Below, piece after piece: positions 1-7,181 of a DNA stretch of 28,632 bases. A program made the position numbers and the translations under genes. Positions within the stretch are counted from its first letter, which is position 1, and the number at the start of each line of letters is the position of its first letter. This stretch comes from CAZRXG01 sp964603985 (GTDB lineage Bacteria > Chloroflexota > Anaerolineae > Aggregatilineales > UBA3940): NCBI GenBank assembly GCA_964603985.1, contig CAZRXG010000045.1, forward strand, positions 1 to 28,632. Direction: 5' to 3'. Below the pieces are notes generated by a model. The model did not search any database and was not told where the DNA came from. It saw nothing but the letters and a program-made list of their open reading frames with translations.

Positions 1-174
1 GACCTCCGGTCGCCCCGCGACGTCCCCTCTCCCGCCGGGAGAGGGGAAAGCGCGCGCTCCGAGCGCGCTCGGAGTGCGCGCAGGGGTGAGGGTAAAGCCT
101 GCGACCGTACTTCGCGGCTCTCTCGCGATTTTCCTCAACTTTTTCTTGCTTTCATCCGTTCCCATCTTCGCTGC
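1..174. repeat. Intergenic hairpin pair downstream of the S41 protease
   Basis: No gene is visible here. Two strong hairpins sit side by side. The first pairs CCCCTCTCCC (24-33) with GGGAGAGGGG (37-46) around a 3-nt loop. The second pairs 50-62 with 69-81 (13 bp, one G-T wobble) around a GCGCGC loop, and is followed by a GGGGTGAGGGT stretch (82-92). The arrangement resembles the short GC-rich intergenic repeats common in environmental bacteria. It may also act as a terminator for the protease gene, but no T-run follows on either strand. Confidence 0.5.
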
Positions 175-1389
175 TCAGTCGCCGCCGAGCGCCACCGTCA
201 GTTTGGCGTCCAGGTGCTCCAGCGCCGCCGCCAGCTCTGCATCGATCCCTTCCACCGCCTCGATCGGGATGTCAGGCGTGAGTCCCTGGCCTTCAATGCG
301 ATGGTGGTCCGGCGTGAACCACTGGGCGTTGGTCACGCGAATGGACGATCCATCGCTCAGGGCCAGGATCAACTGTACCGATCCCTTACCGAAGGTCGGC
401 TGCCCGATCAGCGTGGCCCGTGCCCGATCCTGGAAAGCTCCGGCCACAATCTCGGCGGCGCTGGCCGTCTGCGCGTTGACCAGCACCACCAGCGGGGCAT
501 CCAGCGCCGACCCGCCCCGCGACGCGTTCATGACATCCTCTTGGCCGCCCTGCGTCTGCTCGTACAGAACCACACCCCCGTTAAGGAATTCACCGGCCAC
601 GCCAACCGCCGAGCTGACCAGCCCGCCGGTGTTGTTGCGCAGGTCGAGGATGTACGCTTCGGCACCTTGCTCGCTCAATTCTTCGAGCGCCTGCACCAGT
701 TCCTCCGTCGTGCGGTCGGTAAAGTGCACGATCTGAATGTATCCAACGCGCTCGTCTTCCTCAAGGATGCGCCAGAACACAGACGGGACCAGCACCTCGG
801 CGCGGATGATCTCGACCTCGAGGGTTTCTTCGCCGCGCAGGAGCGTCAGCACGACCGGCTCGCCGACTTCCCCCCGCACGGCGGCCAGGACCGCGTTCAT
901 GTCCGCCGCTGTGATGTCCACTTCGACGCCGTCAACGGCCGTGATGATGTCGCCCGCCATGACGCCCGCTTCGTAGGCCGGGTTGTCGCGGTAGACCCGT
1001 GCGATCACAAAGTGCCCCTGCTCGTCGCGTGTAAGCTCCGCGCCGATGCCGCCAAAGCGCCCGGCCAGGTTGGTGTTGTTAACCTCGGCTGCCTGCGGCT
1101 CCGAGAAGGTGGTATAGGGATCTTCCAGGGAGGTGACCAGCCCCCGGATGGCGCCATAGACGCGCGTGGTTTCGTCCGGGATGGGATACAGGAAGTACTG
1201 GTTCAGCAGGTCGTCCGCTTCCCTGACCAGCTCAAGCGAGACCTCCGGCGATGGGGGGTTTGCGATCAGGTCGTGGTACAGGTACCCACCGGCAAATGCG
1301 GCACCCAGTAAAATCCCGGCACCTACGCCTTGCGCGACCGCCTTGACGAGTGGTACCCAGGGTTTCTGTTTGTCTGTGTCGTCGTTCAT
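175..1389 (-). CDS. S41 family C-terminal processing peptidase (CtpA/Prc-like)
   Basis: A 404-residue serine protease of the S41 family, which cleaves extracytoplasmic proteins near their C-termini with a Ser/Lys dyad. An N-terminal membrane segment (about residues 17-38) should anchor it outside the membrane. The family N-terminal helical region covers about 48-100 and the PDZ domain about 108-195, including the GGIGAEL and AGVMAGDII motifs. The peptidase core follows, with RNNTGG (251-256), the nucleophile Ser310 in TASAAE and the general base Lys335 in FGKGSVQ. Length and domain order are normal for the family and all key residues are present. The ATG start has only a weak purine-rich ribosome site. 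It is monocistronic, with no gene downstream before the window edge. The substrate cannot be told from the sequence. Confidence 0.93.
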   Translation of the reverse strand: MNDDTDKQKPWVPLVKAVAQGVGAGILLGAAFAGGYLYHDLIANPPSPEVSLELVREADDLLNQYFLYPIPDETTRVYGAIRGLVTSLEDPYTTFSEPQAAEVNNTNLAGRFGGIGAELTRDEQGHFVIARVYRDNPAYEAGVMAGDIITAVDGVEVDITAADMNAVLAAVRGEVGEPVVLTLLRGEETLEVEIIRAEVLVPSVFWRILEEDERVGYIQIVHFTDRTTEELVQALEELSEQGAEAYILDLRNNTGGLVSSAVGVAGEFLNGGVVLYEQTQGGQEDVMNASRGGSALDAPLVVLVNAQTASAAEIVAGAFQDRARATLIGQPTFGKGSVQLILALSDGSSIRVTNAQWFTPDHHRIEGQGLTPDIPIEAVEGIDAELAAALEHLDAKLTVALGGD

Positions 1390-1608
1390 CGTGGTTTCCG
1401 CTCTCAGCCTGAACCTTTTGTGAAGTCAACGGCGCGTAGTCGCGAGCTTGCCGATCTGTACGGGATTGTAACACACGCCCAATCGTGTAGCTATAAGGGT
1501 GGATTCAGGGCGTGCACGAACAAGTTGTCAAAAAGCCTCTCGTTCATCTGTACGCGTTCACCTGTACGCGGCACCGAATCCTCTGACGCGCAGCGTCAGC
1601 CCCGCCGC
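1390..1608. other. Upstream region of the S41 protease, no gene seen
   Basis: No open frame here looks like a gene. On the minus strand a TACAAT (1465-1470) could be the -10 of the protease promoter; I see no good -35 at the right distance. A small inverted repeat, ACACG...CGTGT (about 1472-1487), lies just upstream of it and could be an operator, but it is too short to be sure. Confidence 0.25.
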
Positions 1609-1760
1609 ATGCACCTTGAGTATTTAATCCGGCTATGACAGGAATGTGCTTCGTCCGGCTGCTCCTCTCCCCCCAGCGCCGTCAAGGCGCGGAATGTGGG
1701 GGAGGAGTTCGGGGGTGGGGGGCAAACGATGACCGGATTAAATTGTCAATGTTCATCAGG
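1609..1760 (+). repeat. MITE-like intergenic repeat, copy 1
   Basis: First of three copies of the same ~150-bp element (others at 11678-11832 and 13344-13493, same orientation). All begin with a version of ATGCACCTTGAGTATTTAAT and end near TTCATCAGG. Terminal inverted repeats are perfect in this copy: ATTTAATCCGG (1622-1632) and CCGGATTAAAT (1733-1743). The middle folds into a long hairpin: CTCCCCCCA pairs with TGGGGGAG, and inside it GCGCC pairs with GGCGC. There is no coding capacity. It is probably a non-autonomous mobile repeat or a structural intergenic element. Confidence 0.75.
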
Positions 1761-1773
1761 CGGGGGAAAAGCT

Positions 1774-1821
1774 TGCTGACATGCTGACATGCTGATATGC
1801 TGACAAGCTGACAAGCTGACA
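1774..1821. repeat. 8-bp tandem repeat, six units
   Basis: Six consecutive octamers: TGCTGACA, TGCTGACA, TGCTGATA, TGCTGACA, AGCTGACA, AGCTGACA. The two variants differ at the first or the seventh base. The repeat lies in non-coding DNA between the MITE-like copy and the promoter of the partner-switching operon. Its length could change by slippage. Confidence 0.8.
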
Positions 1822-1890
1822 TGCCATTCGTGCTCCCGGATTCAGGTGGGCAACCGGTGGGATCGCGCACGTGGCTCGTTTGCGATAGGA

Positions 1891-1899
1891 TGGTATAAT
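1891..1899 (+). promoter_or_regulatory. Extended -10 promoter of the partner-switching operon
   Basis: TGGTATAAT is a perfect extended -10 (TGnTATAAT), 99 bases before the STAS start codon. No good -35 is present at 17 bp, which is usual for extended -10 promoters. A hairpin (1915-1952) would lie at the start of the transcript. Confidence 0.5.
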
Positions 1900-1914
1900 G
1901 TTTCCGCCGTTGGA

Positions 1915-1952
1915 GGAAAACAAAATGTTGTTCGGAGCGCCTTTTGTTTTCC
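1915..1952 (+). promoter_or_regulatory. Perfect inverted repeat in the leader of the STAS operon
   Basis: GGAAAACAAAA (1915-1925) and TTTTGTTTTCC (1942-1952) are perfectly complementary over 11 bp with a 16-nt loop. They lie between the extended -10 and the STAS start, so they would form a leader hairpin or a bipartite DNA operator. The second arm carries T-runs that could make it a weak terminator or attenuator. The function is inferred. Confidence 0.5.
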
Positions 1953-1998
1953 GGAGAACCCGTAATAATGGTGCAGATCCAAGCAGGAGACTACATCG

Positions 1999-2331
1999 AT
2001 GGAGATCACCGTCAGGGAATTGAACCGCGTCGATCTTATCCTGGTCGAAGGGCGGGTGGACAGCAGCACCGCTACCGACTTTGGCGACGTGTTGAATGAG
2101 CGCATCGACAAGGGGGCCATCAATCTGGTGGTTGACCTGGAGCAGGTTGACTACATGAGCAGTGGCGGGCTACGCGAACTGGTGGCCGCTCTGAAGCAGG
2201 TCAGGAAGGACGGCGGCGATCTGCGCATCTCTACCCCCTCGCAGCGTGTCCGTGAGGTCCTTGAGTTAGCCGGGTTGGACGCGATCTTCGAGATTTTTGA
2301 CGACCAGGTAAGCGCCGTCGGTAGCTTCTAA
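1999..2331 (+). CDS. STAS-domain anti-anti-sigma factor (RsbV/SpoIIAA-like)
   Basis: A 110-residue single-domain STAS protein, the size of SpoIIAA/RsbV antagonists. In partner switching the unphosphorylated form binds the anti-sigma kinase and frees its target; the kinase inactivates it by phosphorylating a serine, and a PP2C phosphatase reverses this. The motif YMSSGGLR (52-59) is the conserved phosphorylation-site region, with Ser54/Ser55 as candidate sites. The cytoplasmic fold has no signal or membrane segment. The ATG is preceded by a good AGCAGGAGA ribosome site. It is the first gene of a four-gene operon that also encodes two kinases and an RsbU-type phosphatase, which supports the role. 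The sigma factor or other output it controls is not in this window. Confidence 0.92.
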   Translation: MEITVRELNRVDLILVEGRVDSSTATDFGDVLNERIDKGAINLVVDLEQVDYMSSGGLRELVAALKQVRKDGGDLRISTPSQRVREVLELAGLDAIFEIFDDQVSAVGSF

Positions 2332-2395
2332 CCGGCACGCGAATTGTGCGCTCAATGGCTGCACGCTTGTCGGGCAGGCAGGCCGGGTAAGGCAG

Positions 2396-3187
2396 ATGGT
2401 TGAGGAACGTCGGCTTACCGTGCTGGGGCGTTATCGCTACGAGGCCATCCCGACGGTCACCCATTTCGTGGGTGAGGCTGCACAGGCAGCCGGTCTCGAT
2501 GAGGAAGAGGTGTTTCACTGCCAGATGGCGGCTGATGAGGCCTGCACTAACATCCTCGAACACGCCTACGGCGAGGGAGTCGGCGATATCGAGATCACCT
2601 GTCTGGTCGAGGACGGCAAGTGTACCATCCACATCGTTGACTATGGGAAGCCTTTCGACCCTGACAGCGTGCCTCCGCCCAAACTGGCCGACAACCTGGA
2701 CGACATCAAGCCCGGCGGGATCGGGCTGTACTTGATGCGCAAGGTGATGGATGAGGTCGTGTTTGACTTTGCCGGGCCGGGCAACAGGCTGACGCTGGTG
2801 AAAACTCACACGGCTGAGGCCGGTCCGCCGGTGCCCGGTGCCATCCCTGTGCGCGAGGCCGCCGGGGGTGTCTGGGTGATTGCCCCTCAAGGGCGGCTTG
2901 ATGCGGCCCATGCCCCCCAGCTTGAGGAGACCCTTACCGGCCTTCTTCGCCGGGGACGTGACCGGCTTATCGTGGATATGGAGGGCGTGCAGTATATCTC
3001 AAGCCGGGGGCTTAAGGTGCTCCTGTCGGCCTGGCGGGCGGCGGGAGATGCGGGCGGGAATCTTGTGTTGTGTTCGTTGGTACCGCGTGTGTTGTCAATT
3101 TTTGAGATGGTCGGTTTTACGCAGGTCTTTGATTTTTACGGGACACTCAACGAAGCTCTGGCTGCTGTTGTGGCGCAACGGGACTGA
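2396..3187 (+). CDS. Anti-sigma kinase-STAS fusion (RsbW-like HATPase plus STAS)
   Basis: A 263-residue protein joining two normally separate partner-switching components. Residues about 1-138 are a GHKL/HATPase kinase of RsbW type: N box DEACTNILEHAY with Glu48 and Asn52, G1 box VDYGKPFDP with Asp82 and Gly84, G2 box GGIGLYLM (107-114). Residues about 152-258 are a STAS domain with the serine-site motif YISSRGLK (200-207). In the standard scheme the kinase phosphorylates a STAS serine, so this protein could regulate itself in cis or be a target of the kinase encoded next. It begins 64 bp after the STAS gene, with TAAGG just before the ATG. All ATP-binding motifs look intact. The fusion architecture is seen directly; the cis-regulation is inferred. 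Confidence 0.9.
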   Translation: MVEERRLTVLGRYRYEAIPTVTHFVGEAAQAAGLDEEEVFHCQMAADEACTNILEHAYGEGVGDIEITCLVEDGKCTIHIVDYGKPFDPDSVPPPKLADNLDDIKPGGIGLYLMRKVMDEVVFDFAGPGNRLTLVKTHTAEAGPPVPGAIPVREAAGGVWVIAPQGRLDAAHAPQLEETLTGLLRRGRDRLIVDMEGVQYISSRGLKVLLSAWRAAGDAGGNLVLCSLVPRVLSIFEMVGFTQVFDFYGTLNEALAAVVAQRD

Positions 3188-3231
3188 CCGGTTTAACGTA
3201 TGGTTGAGTAGATTGTGAGGGTAGATTCGGC

Positions 3232-3744
3232 GTGCAGACACAGGGCAAGCTTGGCAGGTTTTTATCGTCAGGGCCGGCAGCACTCGTTGTCGTGCTGGCG
3301 CTGCTCGTATTGATCGCATTGGTAGTACGGCGAAGGCGGGTTGTCTTTCGCGTCCCCGCGCAGGTGGAGAGCATCCGCCCGCTCGTGGCGCGGGTCAGCG
3401 AGGTGGCCCGGCGAGCGCGCCTGGACGAAGACGCGATCTTTCAGTGTCGCCTGGCTCTTGACGAAGCCTGCACCAACATCATCAGGCATGCCTACGCTGA
3501 CGACCCCTCCGGCGAGATCGAAGTCGTCGTGGAGGCCGGAGAGGGGATCTGCACCGTTCACCTGATCGACTTCGGCGAACCTTATGACCCGGCTCAGGTT
3601 CCGGACCCACCTATTGGCAGTCAGGCTGAGGAGTCCTCACCGGGTGGGCTGGGCCTGTACCTGATGTGCGCCGTCATGGACGAGGTTCGCTATACGCCTG
3701 GGACACGGCGCAACCGCCTTGTTATGGTAAAACGCGCTGGCTGA
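3232..3744 (+). CDS. Membrane-anchored anti-sigma-type serine kinase (RsbW-like)
   Basis: A 170-residue HATPase protein starting at GTG, with GAGGG about 10 bases upstream. A hydrophobic segment at about 15-32, followed by RRRR, predicts one membrane anchor with the kinase in the cytoplasm. The kinase domain (about 38-167) has the N box DEACTNIIRHAY (Glu78, Asn82), G1 IDFGEPYDP (Asp113, Gly115) and G2 GGLGLYLM (138-145). It is clearly paralogous to the kinase half of the preceding gene: both share DEACTNI, HAY and GLYLM. RsbW proteins are normally soluble, so the membrane anchor is unusual. It lies 44 bp after the fusion gene and 54 bp before the phosphatase, in the same operon. Confidence 0.9.
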   Translation: MQTQGKLGRFLSSGPAALVVVLALLVLIALVVRRRRVVFRVPAQVESIRPLVARVSEVARRARLDEDAIFQCRLALDEACTNIIRHAYADDPSGEIEVVVEAGEGICTVHLIDFGEPYDPAQVPDPPIGSQAEESSPGGLGLYLMCAVMDEVRYTPGTRRNRLVMVKRAG

Positions 3745-3798
3745 CCTGTTCCCGGCCTCCCTGCGTGGTCATTGGCTTCCCCATCAGGCGTGGGTGGC

Positions 3799-6700
3799 AT
3801 GCAAACCATACACATCATATTGGCTGCCCTGGCGTCGATTGTTGCGTTAAGCGCGCTGACTGCCTGGGTGGCTTTTAAGCTGGGCGAGCGCCGTGCCCGC
3901 CGGTCGGCGGCAGAGCTGACCAGCCTGAATGAGCTTGGTCGCCAGTTGCTCAGATCGCAGCTTAGCGTGGATGACCTCTGTGAGCTGCTCTACTGGCAGG
4001 CCGGGCAGATCGTGCCTGCCGCCTTGTTCCAGTTGGGCCTCTTCGATGGGGATGCCTACCAGATCAAGATTCGGGTGCAGGATGGCGACCGGCTGCCGGA
4101 GACCGTCTTTCCCCAGGGCGGTCGCAAGGGGATCGTCGGCTGGGTGCGTAAGACCGGCCAGGCGCTGTTTGTGCGCGACTTCGAAGCCGAGCACGATAAG
4201 CTGCCCGCCTTCCCTGAGTTTGAGCTGGCTTCGCCGCCGCGCTCCGGCCTGTTTGTCCCCCTGATCGCCGGTGCGTCAACCATCGGTGTCATGGCTATCC
4301 AGAGTCGACAGGTTGGCCGTTTCACCGAGGTGCACCTGCGCCTCCTGACCGCCCTCGCCAACCAGGCGGCCTGGGCCATTCGCAACGCCCAGTTGTACGA
4401 ATATGCCCAGGCGCGCGCCGAGCGGCTCAATCTGATCGGTCAGGTGAGCGCCCAGGTATCGGCTGTCCAACCCCTGCCCGACCTGTTCCGCCAGATCGTC
4501 ACCTTGACCCAGGATACGTTTGGCTACTACTGCGTTACCATCTTCGTGAACGACGGCGCGCGGTTGCAAATCGGTGCCAGCACCAGCGATGTGTTCGCTC
4601 AACGCAATCCCGGCGTCGATTGGGGGGTGGGGATGGTCGGCTGGGCGGCTGAAGAAGGCCAGACGGCCCTTGCCACCGATGTCGCCCATGATCCGCGCTA
4701 CAAGCAGGCCGATGTCCTGCCCGAAACGCGCAGCGAGATCGCGCTTCCCCTCAAGGTTGAGGGCCGCGTGGTCGGGGTGCTGGATGTGCAGAGTGATCGG
4801 GTTGGTGCTTTCACCAGTGAGGACGTGTTCCTCCTCGAAGCGCTGGCCGCGCAGGTGGCGGTGGCTATTGAGCAGGCACAGACGTACGACGCCGAGCGCA
4901 GTCTCGCCCGGCGTCTGGAAGCCCTGATGCAGGTCAGCCAGGCGGTTGTCTCCATCCTCGACCTGGAAGAGCTGCTCGATGAGGTCGTCGATCTCATCTC
5001 AGATACGTTCGGCTACGAGCGGGTGCACATCTTCCTTCGTATTGGCGACTCGCTGTCTTTTCGCGCCGGGGCCGGGCCGCACAGTGTGCGCTGGCTGATC
5101 GACGAGTTGACCTACGACCTGGACGATCACGGCCTGATCCCCAAGGCTGCCCGGTTGGGCGAGGCCGAGTTGGTGGGCGATGTCACCCAGGTCGCCGACT
5201 ACCGTCCTGGGGTAGGGGTAGAGGATACCCGCTCGGAGATGGTCATCCCCATTAAGATGACGGGACACGTGCTGGGTGTGCTCGACCTCCAGAGCGAGAC
5301 CGTCGATGCCTTCACCGGGGAAGACCTGGTTCTGATGCAGTCCCTGGCCGACGCTGTGGCGGTGGCGATCCGCAACGCCGCCCTGTACGCAAACGAGCGC
5401 CGCCGCCGCGACCTGTCCGAGACACTCCACAAGATCAGCGCCACGCTCGTCTCCGACCTGGATCTCGACCGCGTCCTGACCGGCATCCTGGAGGGCCTGG
5501 GGCGGGTGGTGACGCTCGATACGGCGGCCGTCATGCTGCTGGAAGACGGTGCCGAGGCCCTGACGATGGTCGCCGCAACCGGGGCCAGGCTGGAAGAGCA
5601 TGTCGGGCGGCGGCTGGAGCTTGAGGCTTACGACCTGAGCAGCGAAGCCGCGCTGGAGGAAGCCGTCCGCCGTGCCTACCACGCTCCCCTCGATCTCCCA
5701 GAAGAGCATACCTGCGTCGTTGCGCCGCTCCTTGTCGAGCGCGACCTGATCGGCTATCTGGTCGTCGAGCACCGCGATCCTGGACAGTACGGCCCCCAGG
5801 ATCGGCAGCTTGTGTCCGCTTTTGCCAACCAGGTTGCCGTCGCCATCAACAACGCCCGCCTGTATACCGCCCAGCAGTCCGAGGCCTGGGTATCGACGGC
5901 TCTGTTACAGGTCGCCGAAGCCGTCAACGCCCAGGTCGAGGTCGGCGAGGCGCTTGAGACCATTGCCCGCCTGACGGCCCTGCTGGCCGGGGTCAACCAC
6001 TGTTTGATCCTGCGCTGGGACCAGGACCGGCGGGCGTATTACCTCGGTGCGCAGTACGGCATCTCCCCCCGGCCGTATGGCGCGCTGGCATCTGAGGCGC
6101 TTCCCGCCGACGCCCATCCCTTCCTCGATCTGCTGAGCGTGGCCGACAGCCCTCTTGGGGCGGGGGAGGGGCATCAACTGGCCGTCCCTGAGCCTCTGGC
6201 CGGACTGATGGAGGCCCCCTCCCTGGTGGGGTTTCCACTGCGTGCCAGGGGGGAGCCGGTCGGCCTGCTGATCGTGGACGATCCCCGCGGGGGCCGTCCA
6301 TCTAACCCGCGCCTGATGAACATCCTGGCGGGCATCGCGCACCAGGCGGCAACGGTGCTGGACACGGCCACATTGCAGGCCAGCGCTGCCGAGCGTGAGC
6401 GCCTGGAGCAGGAGTTGAGTGTTGCCCGCCAGATCCAGGCCAGCTTGCTCCCCGAAGCGCCCCCACAGATCCCGGGCTGGGATATCGCCGCTACCTGGCG
6501 CGCGGCCCGGCAGGTGAGCGGGGATTTCTACGACTTCATTCCCCTGAGGAGTGGTCAGTGGGGGCTGGTGATGGCCGACGTGGCCGACAAGGGAGTCCCG
6601 GCTGCCTTGTTTATGGCGATGTGCCGCACGCTTCTGCGGGCCGCAGCCATGAGCCGCACTTCACCTGCCGCGACGTTGGTGCGCCTCAACCAGCTACTGT

Positions 6701-7134
6701 TCAACGACGCGCACAGCGACCTGTTTGTTACCGTGTTTTACGCCGTATGGAATCCGGAGAGCGGGCGGGTGGTTTACGCCAGCGCCGGGCACAATCCGGT
6801 CATTCTCGTTCGTGACAAGGGGCAGCAGATTTACGAGTTGCGCGCCCGGGGGATTGCGCTGAGCGTCCTGCCTGACATTGAGATAGAGGAGCGCCAGATC
6901 ACTCTCATGCCCGGCGATGTGCTCGTTGCCTATACAGACGGCGTCACCGAGGCGATGCAGGTCGACTATACCGAGTGGGGCGTCGGGCGTTTTACGGAGA
7001 CGCTCGATGCTGCCCGGGGTCGGTCGGTCCAGGTGATGCTGGAGACCGTTCTGGATGCCGTCGACGAGTTTGTGGGCTATGCGCCCCAGAGCGACGATCT
7101 CACCCTCTGGCTGTTGAAGCGCGAGGCGGGGTGA
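3799..7134 (+). CDS. Multi-GAF SpoIIE/RsbU-family PP2C phosphatase
   Basis: A large sensor phosphatase of about 1111 residues. I prefer the ATG at 3799, just before the membrane segment; a TTG at 3772 would add nine residues. Order: one membrane helix (about 5-27), a linker, five GAF-type modules (about 55-200, 215-365, 385-530, 550-690, 700-860), a short coiled linker, then a SpoIIE-type PP2C domain (about 880-1110). Metal-binding acidic residues are present: Asp909 in SGDFYD, Asp927 in ADVADKG, Asp1047 in YTDGVTE and the Asp pair in SDDLT (1099-1100). GAF domains bind small ligands or mediate dimerisation, so it should couple a signal to dephosphorylation of the STAS proteins encoded upstream. 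The last gene of the operon, it ends 47 bp from a convergent gene. The ligand is unknown. Confidence 0.93.
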   Translation: MQTIHIILAALASIVALSALTAWVAFKLGERRARRSAAELTSLNELGRQLLRSQLSVDDLCELLYWQAGQIVPAALFQLGLFDGDAYQIKIRVQDGDRLPETVFPQGGRKGIVGWVRKTGQALFVRDFEAEHDKLPAFPEFELASPPRSGLFVPLIAGASTIGVMAIQSRQVGRFTEVHLRLLTALANQAAWAIRNAQLYEYAQARAERLNLIGQVSAQVSAVQPLPDLFRQIVTLTQDTFGYYCVTIFVNDGARLQIGASTSDVFAQRNPGVDWGVGMVGWAAEEGQTALATDVAHDPRYKQADVLPETRSEIALPLKVEGRVVGVLDVQSDRVGAFTSEDVFLLEALAAQVAVAIEQAQTYDAERSLARRLEALMQVSQAVVSILDLEELLDEVVDLISDTFGYERVHIFLRIGDSLSFRAGAGPHSVRWLIDELTYDLDDHGLIPKAARLGEAELVGDVTQVADYRPGVGVEDTRSEMVIPIKMTGHVLGVLDLQSETVDAFTGEDLVLMQSLADAVAVAIRNAALYANERRRRDLSETLHKISATLVSDLDLDRVLTGILEGLGRVVTLDTAAVMLLEDGAEALTMVAATGARLEEHVGRRLELEAYDLSSEAALEEAVRRAYHAPLDLPEEHTCVVAPLLVERDLIGYLVVEHRDPGQYGPQDRQLVSAFANQVAVAINNARLYTAQQSEAWVSTALLQVAEAVNAQVEVGEALETIARLTALLAGVNHCLILRWDQDRRAYYLGAQYGISPRPYGALASEALPADAHPFLDLLSVADSPLGAGEGHQLAVPEPLAGLMEAPSLVGFPLRARGEPVGLLIVDDPRGGRPSNPRLMNILAGIAHQAATVLDTATLQASAAERERLEQELSVARQIQASLLPEAPPQIPGWDIAATWRAARQVSGDFYDFIPLRSGQWGLVMADVADKGVPAALFMAMCRTLLRAAAMSRTSPAATLVRLNQLLFNDAHSDLFVTVFYAVWNPESGRVVYASAGHNPVILVRDKGQQIYELRARGIALSVLPDIEIEERQITLMPGDVLVAYTDGVTEAMQVDYTEWGVGRFTETLDAARGRSVQVMLETVLDAVDEFVGYAPQSDDLTLWLLKREAG

Positions 7135-7181
7135 TCGAGCAGTCACCCTGCCTTTTATTCCCAGGTTTCGATGTTTCGGTG

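Noticed and set aside
214..1311. Long plus-strand open frame opposite the S41 protease
   Set aside because: It is the antisense of a gene with a complete set of protease motifs, and its product is Arg/His/Gln-rich with no domain.
1774..1821. CRISPR array
   Set aside because: The units are 8 bp with no spacers, so this is a simple tandem repeat.
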